Shown here piece by piece: positions 53,014-62,537 of a stretch of 64,000 nucleotides of DNA. The DNA is from Parapedobacter defluvii. Its GTDB lineage: Bacteria; Bacteroidota; Bacteroidia; Sphingobacteriales; Sphingobacteriaceae. Within the stretch, counting starts at the first letter, position 1. Each line of letters starts with the position of its first letter. A program made the position numbers and the translations under genes. The notes under the pieces were generated by a model. It was not told the DNA's origin and did no database searches. It was given only the letters and a program-made list of their open reading frames with translations. The stretch lies in assembly GCF_014642075.1 (NCBI RefSeq), contig NZ_BMIK01000007.1:124001-188000 (forward strand), given 5' to 3'.

Positions 53014-54332
53014 GGGTATTCGTTACGTTGTTGTCTATAAAATTCGTAGGTATCCACTGCGAGCAGCGCATTGTATTTGGCCTGTGTATAGGCCTGCAGG
53101 GCCTGCACATAGGTGTTGCGCTGCTGGACAAATTCCACGCTGTTGTAGGTTTCCACACGCAGCTCTTCCTGCGCAATGCGGTAGGCTTCCTCGGCGTAGG
53201 CGAGCTGCCCTTTGGCTGCCTCGAACTGCTGAAAGGCATTCAGTGCGGCAATGTAGGCCTGCTCAACCTCCTGCGACAATACCAGTTCCGTATTGGCGAG
53301 GTTCAGCTCGGCCTGCTTGACAGCGATATCTGCCTTCGCGGTATTTGTCTTGTTGACCTGCCTGGTAAAAATCGGAATGCTGACGGATACGCCCACCTGC
53401 TGGTAGAAGGAGCGATCCAGTTGTGTGCCTAGGGAACTGCCGTTTCCATTGGAAAACCCGGTTCCGATATCGCCGTTGAGACCCACTGTGGGTAGGTAAC
53501 CCGCCTTGGCAATGCGCAACCCCGTCTTGGCGAGTTCTACGGCCGTTTTACCGTTTTCCACCTCAGGCCGGTTGGCCAAAGCCGCTTCCAATGTACTTTC
53601 CAGCGAAGCAATCGCTCCCGGTTGCAGCGAGGTATCGGGTTCGACAATGTCAAAATCTGACTCCACGGGCAGTTGCAGCAGTTGTTTGAGATTGATCTTA
53701 TCCAGCCGTTCGGCGTTGCGGGCCGCGGTGAGCGTATACTGATCGTTGGCCAGTACCGCTTCGATCTGGACCAGTTCCTTACGGGCTGCGGTGCCGACCC
53801 GGTACATGGCTTCCATCTGCGTTTTCTGCTGCGTGGTGGTGGCCACCAGGTCTTCTGCATATTTAATGGTTTCCTTATCCAACAGAATGGCATTGTATGC
53901 CTGGATAACCTGCAGGTAGAGGCCGCTTTCGGCCTCCAGGATGTCCAGCTCGCTGCTGGTCTCCGCCAGCTGGCTTTCCGCCATTCTTGCACGCAGCGCT
54001 CCTCCGCTGTAGAGGGTCATGGACGATCCCACGCTTCCCGAGCCGCTGGCTCCCACGAGCGGATGCGTAACCCCCTGGGTATGGTTCACCCCTGCAGAAA
54101 GGGACGCTGCCAGATCAGGGAGCACGGCAGCCTTGGCCTGAATCACATCCTGACCCGCTGTGGCTTTCGCCAGGCGCAGCGTGTTTAACGTGATGTTATG
54201 TGCTTTGGCGTATTCCAGGCATGCTTCCAGCGTCCATCCACCGGCGGGTATTGCCGTGGCGACCGTATCCTGCGCCGCACTTACCAGCGGGAACAGGGTG
54301 ATGAGTAAGCCTATAAGCCGTATCGTTCGCAT
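53010..54332 (-). CDS. TolC-family outer-membrane efflux protein
   Basis: Outer-membrane channel of 440 residues from ATG 54332 (MRTIRLIGLLITLFPLVSAA Q signal peptide). The frame is open to 54536, but the extra residues are basic and non-signal, so the internal start is used. Two OEP repeats are seen: WTLEACLEYAKAHNITLNTL, SELDILEAESGLYLQVIQAY, TTQQKTQMEAMYRVGTAARK ELVQIEAVL and RPEVENGKTAVELAKTGLRI AKAGYLPTVGLNGDIG, QAELNLANTELVLSQEVEQA YIAALNAF. First gene of the exporter operon, divergent from the LytS-type kinase. Confidence 0.95.
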   Translation of the reverse strand: MRTIRLIGLLITLFPLVSAAQDTVATAIPAGGWTLEACLEYAKAHNITLNTLRLAKATAGQDVIQAKAAVLPDLAASLSAGVNHTQGVTHPLVGASGSGSVGSSMTLYSGGALRARMAESQLAETSSELDILEAESGLYLQVIQAYNAILLDKETIKYAEDLVATTTQQKTQMEAMYRVGTAARKELVQIEAVLANDQYTLTAARNAERLDKINLKQLLQLPVESDFDIVEPDTSLQPGAIASLESTLEAALANRPEVENGKTAVELAKTGLRIAKAGYLPTVGLNGDIGTGFSNGNGSSLGTQLDRSFYQQVGVSVSIPIFTRQVNKTNTAKADIAVKQAELNLANTELVLSQEVEQAYIAALNAFQQFEAAKGQLAYAEEAYRIAQEELRVETYNSVEFVQQRNTYVQALQAYTQAKYNALLAVDTYEFYRQQRNEYP

Positions 54333-54574
54333 ATGTCTGTTTCGATAAACCGAAGGCAAAACAATCTCATCCGCTGCAAACATCCCGACCCTCCTCGAAG
54401 TATAGCTCCTTTTCAGCGATAAAAGGCGTTTATTTACCGATACAAAGGTTGGAAGAAAGCTTCGTCGGGAAAAAAACAGTCTACGCCGTGAAAAACCGCA
54501 CCGCCATCGTTTTTCTTTTTTCTTCCTGATTTTCATGGTATCTTGGCTCTTAATTCGTCACTGAGCATTTAAAA

Positions 54575-55636
54575 ATGGAAATACGCAGGAAGAGCAAAGC
54601 AGGCATATTTCTCACTCACTTTTTCATGTGGGCACTTTTTGTCTTTGTGATGTTCTTCTACCAGCCGCTTTCCTGGGGGGTGGACCTCCCCGATAGATTT
54701 TGGTGGCGGCAGGGGCTTCAGGTGCTCTTGATGCTCTCGATTTTCTATTTCAACTACCTAATCTGTGTACCCCGGTTATTGTTTCGCGGACGAAGTGTAT
54801 GGTTTGTTATCTGGATCGTTTCGGTAACGATATTCCTTTCCTTTTTTGCCAACCGGCTTGCCGAGAAGGCTCTGCCGGTACGCGCACAGATTGAGCGCAG
54901 ACTGATGATCAAAGTACCCCGCGCGCGCAACGCTTTTGATGGTTTTCTATTTACCTCGGGGTTGTTGGTACTGGCAGTCAGCACCAGCATCGCGGCCTTA
55001 CAGCGCTGGCAGCGCGACCAGCGGCGACATGAGGAACTGCAGCGGCAGCAGGTTACCGCGGAACTGGCCTATCTGAAAGCACAGATCAACCCCCATTTTT
55101 TCTTCAACACGCTCAACAGCATCTATGCCCTTTCCTTCGGCGATGTACAGCTCGCACGGGAGGCGCTGCATACCCTATCGCGTATGATGCGGTACCTGCT
55201 GTATGAAACCCAGCAAAACCAGGTCGGCCTGCGGGGGGAGATCAGCTTCCTGAAAGACCACGTATCACTCATGAAATTGCGGCTCCACGACCATACGACG
55301 GTTGAATTTGCCGAACCGGAGCTGACGAGAGAGTGGCTGATCGCCCCGATGCTGCTGCTGCCATTTGTCGAAAATGCGTTTAAGCACGGCGTATCGGCCA
55401 CTACCCCCGGCAAGATCCGCATCGCACTGGCCATTCAAGGGAACCGCCTTGCCATGACCGTGGAAAATACGATTGTCAGAAGCAGCGGTGTTTCGCACGA
55501 ATCCGGGGGCGGAATCGGACTGGACAACACCCGCAGGCGGCTGGAACTACTCTACCCTGAAAAACATACGTTGGCCATCTACGAGGATGCCGACCGGGGG
55601 ATTTATGTTGTAGACTTAACCATCGAACTTGCATGA
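54575..55636 (+). CDS. LytS-type sensor histidine kinase (His_kinase domain)
   Basis: A 353-residue inner-membrane kinase with four N-terminal transmembrane helices (about 11-30, 45-66, 74-93, 122-143), a short coiled linker, and a His_kinase domain with phospho-acceptor His 174 in QINPHFFFNTLNSIYALS. The ATPase domain shows PMLLLPFVENAFKHGVS and GGGIGLDNTRRRLELLYPEK. No periplasmic sensor domain is present; stimulus probably arises in the membrane. It overlaps the LytTR regulator gene by 4 nt and diverges from the tolC-macA-ABC operon. Confidence 0.95.
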   Translation: MEIRRKSKAGIFLTHFFMWALFVFVMFFYQPLSWGVDLPDRFWWRQGLQVLLMLSIFYFNYLICVPRLLFRGRSVWFVIWIVSVTIFLSFFANRLAEKALPVRAQIERRLMIKVPRARNAFDGFLFTSGLLVLAVSTSIAALQRWQRDQRRHEELQRQQVTAELAYLKAQINPHFFFNTLNSIYALSFGDVQLAREALHTLSRMMRYLLYETQQNQVGLRGEISFLKDHVSLMKLRLHDHTTVEFAEPELTREWLIAPMLLLPFVENAFKHGVSATTPGKIRIALAIQGNRLAMTVENTIVRSSGVSHESGGGIGLDNTRRRLELLYPEKHTLAIYEDADRGIYVVDLTIELA

Positions 55637-56358
55637 CACTTAACTGCATTGCCGTAGACGACGAGCCGCTGGCGCTCAATTTAATTGCAGGCTATATCCG
55701 GCAGACACCTTTTCTGTCGCTGAAAGGATCCTATTCCAGCGCCATGGAAGCATTGCCGGTTTTGCTGGCCGGCGGTATCCAGTTGGTCTTCCTCGATATC
55801 CAGATGCCCGACTTCAGCGGACTTGAATTTTCCAAAATGCTGCAACGCAGCAACGCGACTTCGGATTTCCGTGTCATCTTCACCACCGCTTACGATCGGT
55901 ACGCCATCGAAGGTTACCAAGTGGATGCACTGTATTACCTACTCAAACCTTTCAACTATCAGGAATTCCTGCAGGCGGCCCTTAAAGGGGTCAACTATTT
56001 CGAACGCCAGGCAACCTTTGAAACGGTAAACGCTGACGAACCCTACCTGTATGTCAAATCCGATTATAAAACTGTGCGGATTGATCTGCGGAAAATCACC
56101 TACATCGAATCGTTGAAGGACTATGTCATCATTCACCTGACAGGGGAAGCAAAAGCCATTAAAACCCTGATGAGCTTGAAGTCTATTGAAGACCGCCTGC
56201 CGGCAGACCGCTTCCTCCGCATCCACCGATCGTTTGTCGTTTCGATGGCACAGGTCCATGCTATTGGCAAAAATACCGTCCACATCGGCGGGCAGGAAAT
56301 CAGCGTGGGCGACCAGTACCGGGAGGCGTTCCAGCGACTGGTGGACCGCTGGGCCTGA
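55633..56358 (+). CDS. LytTR-family response regulator
   Basis: A 241-residue regulator: receiver domain with AVDDEP, phospho-acceptor Asp 55 in VFLDIQMPDFSGLEF, the Thr of VIFTTAYDRYAIEGYQVDAL and Lys of YYLLKPF. The C-terminal LytTR DNA-binding domain (about 137-240) has VKSDYKTVRIDLRKITYIES LKDYVIIHL, MSLKSIEDRLPADRFLRIHR SFVV and VGDQYREAF. Translationally coupled to the kinase. The adjacent exporter operon is the natural target, which is an inference. Confidence 0.96.
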   Translation: MTLNCIAVDDEPLALNLIAGYIRQTPFLSLKGSYSSAMEALPVLLAGGIQLVFLDIQMPDFSGLEFSKMLQRSNATSDFRVIFTTAYDRYAIEGYQVDALYYLLKPFNYQEFLQAALKGVNYFERQATFETVNADEPYLYVKSDYKTVRIDLRKITYIESLKDYVIIHLTGEAKAIKTLMSLKSIEDRLPADRFLRIHRSFVVSMAQVHAIGKNTVHIGGQEISVGDQYREAFQRLVDRWA

Positions 56359-56421
56359 TCCGTAGGACCATATACACATTTTCTTAAAACTGAATCGGCT
56401 TATGGGTGTTATTTAGAAGCT

Positions 56422-59112
56422 ATGACGCTCGATCAGTACCGGAAAAAAAGAGACTTCAAAAAGACCAGCGAACCGAAAGCGGGCAAGAGTCCTAACAAGA
56501 AGCTGCTCACGTTTGTGGTGCAGAAGCACGATGCTTCGCGGCTGCACTACGATTTCCGCCTGGAAATGGGCGGCGTGCTGAAAAGCTGGGCGGTACCCAA
56601 AGGTCCGTCCACCGACCCGCAAACCAAACGGCTGGCGATGAAAGTGGAGGATCATCCGATGGATTACCGGTTATTTGAGGGTATCATCCCCAAAGGCGAG
56701 TACGGGGGTGGTACCGTCATTGTATGGGACGAAGGCACGTACGAGCCGATCGAGCCCCTGAAAACCAAGAAAGCACAGGAAAAACACCTGTTGGAACAGC
56801 TCAACCAAGGGTCGCTGAAAATCCGGCTGCATGGCCAGAAACTGCAGGGGGAGTATGCCCTGGTCAAAACATCCGGCATGGGGGAAAATGGCTGGCTGCT
56901 GATCAAACATAAAGATGAGTTTGCCAGCAAATCCGATGTCACCAAAAAAGACAAATCGGTGCTTTCAGGAAAAACCATCGCGGCCGTGGAAAAAAGCAGT
57001 GACAAGGTATGGCGTAACGGCCGCGAAGCGGATGCCAAGAAGGCCAAAGCCCCCGGGAAAGCCGTTCGGAAAGCGCCCAAGGAGGCCGACGAGCACCTCG
57101 CGGAGGAAGTGGACGAAAGCACCGAACCTCAAAAATTGGATGTCGAAGCCCTGCTGAAAAATGCCCCGAAGTCCCCCGCTCCGGATAAAATCAAACCCAT
57201 GAAGGCTACGCTCATTGACGAGCCTTTTGACGATCCGGATTGGGTATACGAGGTGAAATGGGACGGTTACCGCGCCGTTGCCCGGGTGAGCAAGACCGAT
57301 GTAAAACTGGCTTCCCGCAACAGCATTCCGTTTGATAAATATTATCCGCTCATAGACCTGCTGAAAACATGGCGTATCAACGCCGTGATTGACGGCGAAA
57401 TAGTGGTACTGAACGACAAAGGGCTGTCCGATTTCAGTGCGTTGCAGAACTGGCGGAGTGAGGCAGACGGAAATCTCGTCTACTACGTTTTTGATGTCCT
57501 GTGGTACGAAGGGAAAAACCTGATGGATTTACCGCTTACCGAGCGGCAGGCCATCCTGCAGGATATCCTGCCGACGGACGACAAGCGCATCCGCCTGAGC
57601 AAGGTATTCGCCGCACGGGGCATTGAGTTTTTCGATGCCGCCGAACAGGTAGGACTGGAAGGGATCATGGCCAAAAAAGCCGACAGCAGGTATACTTCCG
57701 ATCTCCGGTCAAAAGAATGGTTGAAGATAAAGGTGCAACGTCGGCAGGAAGTGGTGATTGCGGGCTTCACCCGGAATGCGGGTACTTCCAAAGCATTCAG
57801 TGCACTTGTGTTGGGCGTGTATGAGGGTAAAAACCTACGCTATGCGGGCAAAGTAGGAACCGGCTTTTCAGACAAACAGCAACAGGACATGATGAAACGG
57901 TTCAAACCGTTGATCACCCCCAAAAGCCCCTTTGACACCGTACCCGATGTGAATAAGCCCTCCCGCTTCCGTCCACAGCGCCTTGGCGCAAAACCCACCT
58001 GGCTGAAACCGGAATTGGTCTGCGAGGTCAATTATGCCGAAGTGACCAGCGAGGGGGTATTCCGCCAGGCTTCCTTTAAAGGCATGCGGGAAGATAAAGA
58101 CGCCGATGAGGTGGTACTGGAAAAGCCCGCTGATACCGAAAGCACGGTGGCGGAAGCAGAAAACAAAGCTCCCAAAGATCGGCGTACCCTACTGAATCCG
58201 CGTGAGGAAACGCAGGTGCGCAAGATAAATGGCAAGGAGCTGAAATTTACGCACCTAAGCAAGGTATACTGGCCGGGCGAGGGCATCACCAAACGGGATC
58301 TATTCAACTATTATTACCGCGTGGCTGAATACATCCTTCCATACCTGAAAGACCGCCCCCTATCGCTGAACCGCTTTCCAAACGGCATCAAAGGGCCCAG
58401 CTTCTATCAGAAGGATATTAAGGGAAAAGCTCCGGAATGGATCACGAAGACCTATCCCTATGTAACCGGCGAGGGTGAACATAAGGAATACCTGGTAGGC
58501 GACGACGAAGCCACCCTGCTGTGGATGGCTTCGCTGGCCTGTATCGAGATGAATCCCTGGTTCAGCCGTGTCCAGTCTCCCGATAATCCCGACTATTGTG
58601 TGATCGATCTTGACCCGGATAAAAACACCTTTGAGCAGGTGATCCAGGCTGCGCAGGAAGTCAAAAAGGTGCTGGATGGCCTGGACGTGCCCGGATATCC
58701 GAAGACATCGGGTTCCACAGGTATTCACATCTATATTCCGTTAGGTGCAAAATACACCTACGACCAATCACAGCTTTTTGCCAGGGTAATCGTTAACCTC
58801 GTGCATGAACAGTTGCCGAATTTCACCACCCTGGAGCGGAAGGTGAGCAGCCGGAACGGGAAAATGTACCTTGATTTCCTCCAGAACAGACCGGGGGCTA
58901 CCATCGCCGGGCCGTATTCGCTGCGCCCGAAACCGGGGGCTACGGTGTCCATGCCCTTGACATGGGAGGAAGTAAAGCCCGGCCTAAAGATGAGCAACTT
59001 TACCATTCACAATGCCCACGACCGCCTGAAAGAAACCGGCGACCTGTTTAAGGGTGTGCTCGGAAAAGGTATCGACTTAAAAAAGACGATTCAGAAAGCA
59101 CAATCTAGCTAA
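56422..59112 (+). CDS. ligD: ATP-dependent DNA ligase LigD (phosphoesterase-ligase-polymerase)
   Basis: Non-homologous end-joining enzyme of 896 residues. The 3'-phosphoesterase domain comes first (about 1-165; metal residues His 36, His 42 and Asp 44 in QKHDASRLHYDFRLEMGG). A Lys/Ala/Glu-rich linker (about 170-255) follows. The ATP-dependent ligase domain has nucleophile Lys 279 in YEVKWDGYRA, then DGEIVVLN, YYVFDVLWYEGKNL, EGIMAKKADSRY and EWLKIKVQRRQE, with its OB fold. The archaeo-eukaryotic primase-type polymerase is at the C-terminus (HLSKVYWPGEGITKRDLFNY Y, CVIDLDPD, TSGSTGIHIYIPLG). Some other LigD proteins place these domains in a different order. Ku is absent from the window. The YjbR gene overlaps its stop codon. 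Confidence 0.97.
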   Translation: MTLDQYRKKRDFKKTSEPKAGKSPNKKLLTFVVQKHDASRLHYDFRLEMGGVLKSWAVPKGPSTDPQTKRLAMKVEDHPMDYRLFEGIIPKGEYGGGTVIVWDEGTYEPIEPLKTKKAQEKHLLEQLNQGSLKIRLHGQKLQGEYALVKTSGMGENGWLLIKHKDEFASKSDVTKKDKSVLSGKTIAAVEKSSDKVWRNGREADAKKAKAPGKAVRKAPKEADEHLAEEVDESTEPQKLDVEALLKNAPKSPAPDKIKPMKATLIDEPFDDPDWVYEVKWDGYRAVARVSKTDVKLASRNSIPFDKYYPLIDLLKTWRINAVIDGEIVVLNDKGLSDFSALQNWRSEADGNLVYYVFDVLWYEGKNLMDLPLTERQAILQDILPTDDKRIRLSKVFAARGIEFFDAAEQVGLEGIMAKKADSRYTSDLRSKEWLKIKVQRRQEVVIAGFTRNAGTSKAFSALVLGVYEGKNLRYAGKVGTGFSDKQQQDMMKRFKPLITPKSPFDTVPDVNKPSRFRPQRLGAKPTWLKPELVCEVNYAEVTSEGVFRQASFKGMREDKDADEVVLEKPADTESTVAEAENKAPKDRRTLLNPREETQVRKINGKELKFTHLSKVYWPGEGITKRDLFNYYYRVAEYILPYLKDRPLSLNRFPNGIKGPSFYQKDIKGKAPEWITKTYPYVTGEGEHKEYLVGDDEATLLWMASLACIEMNPWFSRVQSPDNPDYCVIDLDPDKNTFEQVIQAAQEVKKVLDGLDVPGYPKTSGSTGIHIYIPLGAKYTYDQSQLFARVIVNLVHEQLPNFTTLERKVSSRNGKMYLDFLQNRPGATIAGPYSLRPKPGATVSMPLTWEEVKPGLKMSNFTIHNAHDRLKETGDLFKGVLGKGIDLKKTIQKAQSS

Positions 59113-59423
59113 CGTCGTACATCGTTGTAGGCAGAAATCAGTGCTTCCAGGACCAGCTCTTTGCCAACCCCGTTCAAATTGAATGTAGTTGCTCCCTTTT
59201 CACCCCATTTATTGGGAACCGGGTAAATATGAACGGTATCCATCGCACAGAACAGGGCCTGCTCGCCCGGGGTAAGGAAAATATTGGCGGTGTTGTCACT
59301 CGCCAGATAGGTGGCAAACATGCGTTTTCCGGTTACACGGAAACCCACCCGGTCAAAATGCGGCCTTTGCTCCGTCCCCGGAAAAGACAGCGCCATTTCG
59401 GCAAATGTATTCCCATTGATCAT
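59109..59423 (-). CDS. MmcQ/YjbR-family protein
   Basis: A 104-residue cytoplasmic protein of the MmcQ/YjbR double-wing fold (CyaY-like). Seen: FAEMALSFPGTEQRPHFDRV GFRVTGKRMFATYL, IFLTPGEQALFCAMD, YPVPNKWGEKGATTFNLNGV, and VLEALISAYNDVRR. These proteins are often annotated as DNA-binding, with little evidence. Its stop codon overlaps that of ligD on the other strand (shared bases 59109-59112). Confidence 0.88.
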   Translation of the reverse strand: MINGNTFAEMALSFPGTEQRPHFDRVGFRVTGKRMFATYLASDNTANIFLTPGEQALFCAMDTVHIYPVPNKWGEKGATTFNLNGVGKELVLEALISAYNDVRR

Positions 59424-59447
59424 GCTCTGTACGTGCCGCCTTTTTGA

Positions 59448-59906
59448 CTAATAGTCGTCATTGATTTCGATCCAATAGCCATCCGGATCCTGAAGGTAAA
59501 TCTGCTTGACGCCATCTATCCGGAGGGTTACCTGCTGCTTTTCTCCCTGCCAATTGTTATACGGAATTCCGTAACGGTCAAGGCGGGCGATGAAATCCGT
59601 AACGGAAGGAACGCTGAAACACAGGTGTGTCGCCATGTCATGAGCAACGATCTCAGCTGCCCCCTCAATCAAATGCAAATGGCTATTGGGCCCAATTTCC
59701 AACCAGGTATGCTTGCCGTCGTGGAAAGGTTCCGGTACGGTATCCAACTGTAGCACATCGCGGTAAAACACCGTGCTTTTTTCAAGATTATAGACTGAAA
59801 AGGCCATGTGATTCAGTTTCGATTTCTTTTCCTGGGCCGATGCCGGTGCCGATAGCACCGCAACAACTGCACAGATAAACAAGAGAGTCAGCGTGATATT
59901 CTTCAT
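59448..59906 (-). CDS. Exported VOC-family (glyoxalase-fold) protein
   Basis: A 152-residue protein: signal peptide (MKNITLTLLFICAVVAVLSA PASAQ) followed by one glyoxalase/bleomycin-resistance/dioxygenase domain of two beta-alpha-beta-beta-beta units: KLNHMAFSVYNLEKSTVFYR DVLQLDTVP, HTWLEIGPNSHLHLIEG, THLCFSVPSVTDFIARLDRY and QIYLQDPDGYWIEINDD. Metal-ligand positions are His (LNHMAF), Glu or His in the second and third strands, and Glu in YWIEIND. A secreted location is unusual for this fold but recurs in Bacteroidota. The substrate is unknown. Confidence 0.88.
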   Translation of the reverse strand: MKNITLTLLFICAVVAVLSAPASAQEKKSKLNHMAFSVYNLEKSTVFYRDVLQLDTVPEPFHDGKHTWLEIGPNSHLHLIEGAAEIVAHDMATHLCFSVPSVTDFIARLDRYGIPYNNWQGEKQQVTLRIDGVKQIYLQDPDGYWIEINDDY

Positions 59907-60096
59907 AAAGCAAACTTAGTTATATTTAGGTTCCAATCGAAACTAATTCTTTGTGAGTTATTTACCGCCCACTAAAATACCGATTTATAGGTATTGCTTT
60001 CAAGCTCGCTATCGGCTATTTTTACATTGAATTTAATGTATTTGTCTTGACAGTTAAACATTTGTTGGTTTGCGAGACCCTAACCGGGTAATTCCC

Positions 60097-60125
60097 ACTG
60101 GTCGGTGGAAACACCGGCCAGTTTT
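60097..60125 (+). terminator. GAAA-capped hairpin with T-run in the leader of the patatin-like gene
   Basis: Eleven-pair stem (arms 60097-60107 and 60112-60122, one G-U pair) closed by a GAAA tetraloop and followed by TTTT. It lies 55 bp before the ATG at 60180 in a 273-bp gap; no plus-strand gene precedes it nearby. A leader attenuator, or a terminator of a small transcript, is possible. Nothing else in 59907-60179 is recognisable. Confidence 0.55.
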
Positions 60126-60179
60126 AGTTAACCTTTCGCCCATAAAACCAGGCCATGGTCCCCATATGAAATCCTGACG

Positions 60180-62498
60180 ATGAAAAAGAAAACACTCTAT
60201 GGTTTTTTATTGAGATTGTACAATACCATCAAACTCAACCTCTTCTACGTGCTGCTGTCGTTATTGGTGCCCGTAATTCTGTGGAAAGTACAGGTTGGCC
60301 GGGACATCGTAGTGAGTCTAGCGGAGTCTTCGCAGCACAGCTACCTCAACACTCCATTGTTGATCGCTTCATTTTCATTGTTAGCCCTGAGCAATTGGGC
60401 CATTCCAGTGCTGGCAATCGATATCTGGCGTGCCCTCACCCGGCGTCGCGTGAACTCCCAATCGTTATACAGCGGTCTCATCTCGTTGTACAACGGCGAT
60501 TCGGTGGAAGGCAAGCGACAATTTCCCATACGGTATTTCGCGAGTCTCCCTTGGGTAATCTTTCTGTATGTAACGGTTACCTCCTTTTTTCCCGGGAAAA
60601 CCTTCGTCGGAATAGGTGTTCTTGTCTTATTGGTAGCCGGAATCTTCCTGCTTGACTGGCAATATCGGAGAAAGCGGGTGCCACGTGTTTTTCAACAATT
60701 ATGGGACAATGCCGCCGACGGAAATACTGCGGCAGCCCGTAAAAAAGCCCTCCGGTATGTCGCCTTCATGACCCTGTTTTTCTTGCTTTTCCTCGCGTTA
60801 ATCGGTGGCATCGGATATGGGCTGCGTTCCAGCCGGACGGGAGTGATCCTACTGATTGTTAGTGCCCACTTTGTCAGTATCCTGGCCAACTACGCTTATA
60901 TGAAATTTGCAGAAAACGTCGATATAAAAAACAGGGAGGTGTCGTACTTCGTCAGTAAGTACATCCATATCTGCTCGTTATCGTGTACACTGCTGCTGGC
61001 GATCTTTCTTCAATTCTGCAACGGCAGCAAGTGGCCCGTCGAAATTGGCTTTTTCTCCCCTATTTTCATTTTAATTACGGCCATCTCCCTCTTTCTTTTT
61101 TTAACGGATGTTCTGATTACCGCCCAGTTGAACATCACCTGGGTATATAACGGGCTGTCATCGGGACAACCCGTATGGGCATGGTATAATCCCATGATCC
61201 GGTTGTTTGCATTGGGATTCTTGTTTTTATTTTTCTTTAATTCAGTCAATTCGCACCGGATCCGTAAACAGATCGCCCCACCCGATCGGGTATTTACGGC
61301 AGACATGAGGCCTTCGCTCACAGCCTATTTTGACCGATGGGTGCAAGACCGTGTGACAGGTGATCGTGATACACTCAATGTATACCTCATCTCCGGGCAA
61401 GGAGGCGGATCGCGCGCTGCCGTCTGGTTTTTTATGGCTATGAACTACCTGGATAGCTTGAAAAGCACTCCATCCAGCCGATTTTCGGAACACGTGTTTT
61501 CAATCTCCACGGTTTCCGGCTCTACATCGGGTGCCGCCATGTACCTGGCCGATCGCTACCTAAATGTATCCCCGCAGCCGATGTCGGTGGTTCCCCGCAT
61601 GAAAACGCTGTACGCCCGGAATTACCTGAGCAGCTCATTTTGGGGCGCATTGATTGGCGATGGTTTCGAAGGGATCAAATACGAAGCAGTCGGCAGGTTA
61701 TCGGATCGCCGCGCGTTTCCCAAAGACCGGAACTACTATTTCCAACAGGAAGAAATACAGGGATACACGGAAGCAACACCTTCACTGCACCGGAAAGAAA
61801 TCGATGGCTTTTTCAAAACCGACTATCTGAAACCTTACGTGCTGACCGCAGATACGGGTCAATCCCGATCGGCCACGGATCCGATCACATTCCATACCGC
61901 ATTACCCCTTTTCTTCATCAACAGTGCCATTGTAGAAACAGGGCAACGGGGTGTCTTCGCTCCGGTGGATTTAGCAAGCTTCAGCCTCGGCACCGATCTA
62001 TATGCGTCGTTTAAGCGATACAACCCCCATTACAATATCCCATTAATAGCCTGTGTAAACCAAAGTCAGGCGTTCCCCATCATCAATGCCTACAACTACC
62101 TGGATGGCGCCGGCAGGCTGATCGATGGCGGAATCTACGAGAATTCCGGTACCGCTACCACGCTGGAAATCTACGAAACCTTGAGGCGCCATCTCGCCGC
62201 GAAACCCGATGCCCCTTACCGCGTCAGGTTTGTCTGCATCAACCTAGTAAATACCAATATGGATGCGGTACGGGATGACGTTCGCTTCCGTCCGGCCTCA
62301 GTGCTCAATACGCTCACCGCGGCGTTTCAAAGTCCTTTTGGCGGACATGAACAGTTTAGCTATCGGAATATCTTAAGGAGGGTTATCGCCCCTGACACCG
62401 CGTACTCATTTCCGTTGGATAAACCGGTGCCGCTCACCCGGATGCTCCAATCTGCGGCAATCGATACCATGTATGTATCCCTGCGCGCGATGAAGTAA
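60180..62498 (+). CDS. Patatin-like phospholipase with large N-terminal membrane domain
   Basis: A 772-residue protein. The first ~375 residues hold seven or eight hydrophobic segments (FYVLLSLLVPVILWKVQVG, LIASFSLLALSNWAIPVLAI, WVIFLYVTVTSFFPG, VGIGVLVLLVAGIFLLDW, YVAFMTLFFLLFLALIGGIG, ILLIVSAHFVSILANYAYM, CTLLLAIFLQFC, LFALGFLFLFFF). The rest is a patatin-like domain with oxyanion loop GQGGGSRAA (406-414), nucleophile elbow TVSGS (Ser 446, in a place usually read GxSxG, with both outer Gly changed), and Asp 649 in IDGGIYENSG. Such enzymes cleave phospholipid or other acyl esters; here the active site would face a membrane. The neighbour is a PAP2-like protein. Confidence 0.82.
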   Translation: MKKKTLYGFLLRLYNTIKLNLFYVLLSLLVPVILWKVQVGRDIVVSLAESSQHSYLNTPLLIASFSLLALSNWAIPVLAIDIWRALTRRRVNSQSLYSGLISLYNGDSVEGKRQFPIRYFASLPWVIFLYVTVTSFFPGKTFVGIGVLVLLVAGIFLLDWQYRRKRVPRVFQQLWDNAADGNTAAARKKALRYVAFMTLFFLLFLALIGGIGYGLRSSRTGVILLIVSAHFVSILANYAYMKFAENVDIKNREVSYFVSKYIHICSLSCTLLLAIFLQFCNGSKWPVEIGFFSPIFILITAISLFLFLTDVLITAQLNITWVYNGLSSGQPVWAWYNPMIRLFALGFLFLFFFNSVNSHRIRKQIAPPDRVFTADMRPSLTAYFDRWVQDRVTGDRDTLNVYLISGQGGGSRAAVWFFMAMNYLDSLKSTPSSRFSEHVFSISTVSGSTSGAAMYLADRYLNVSPQPMSVVPRMKTLYARNYLSSSFWGALIGDGFEGIKYEAVGRLSDRRAFPKDRNYYFQQEEIQGYTEATPSLHRKEIDGFFKTDYLKPYVLTADTGQSRSATDPITFHTALPLFFINSAIVETGQRGVFAPVDLASFSLGTDLYASFKRYNPHYNIPLIACVNQSQAFPIINAYNYLDGAGRLIDGGIYENSGTATTLEIYETLRRHLAAKPDAPYRVRFVCINLVNTNMDAVRDDVRFRPASVLNTLTAAFQSPFGGHEQFSYRNILRRVIAPDTAYSFPLDKPVPLTRMLQSAAIDTMYVSLRAMK

Positions 62499-62537
62499 CC
62501 GCCTCCCCGGCTATTCCCATGGATCGGATCGGTAAAA

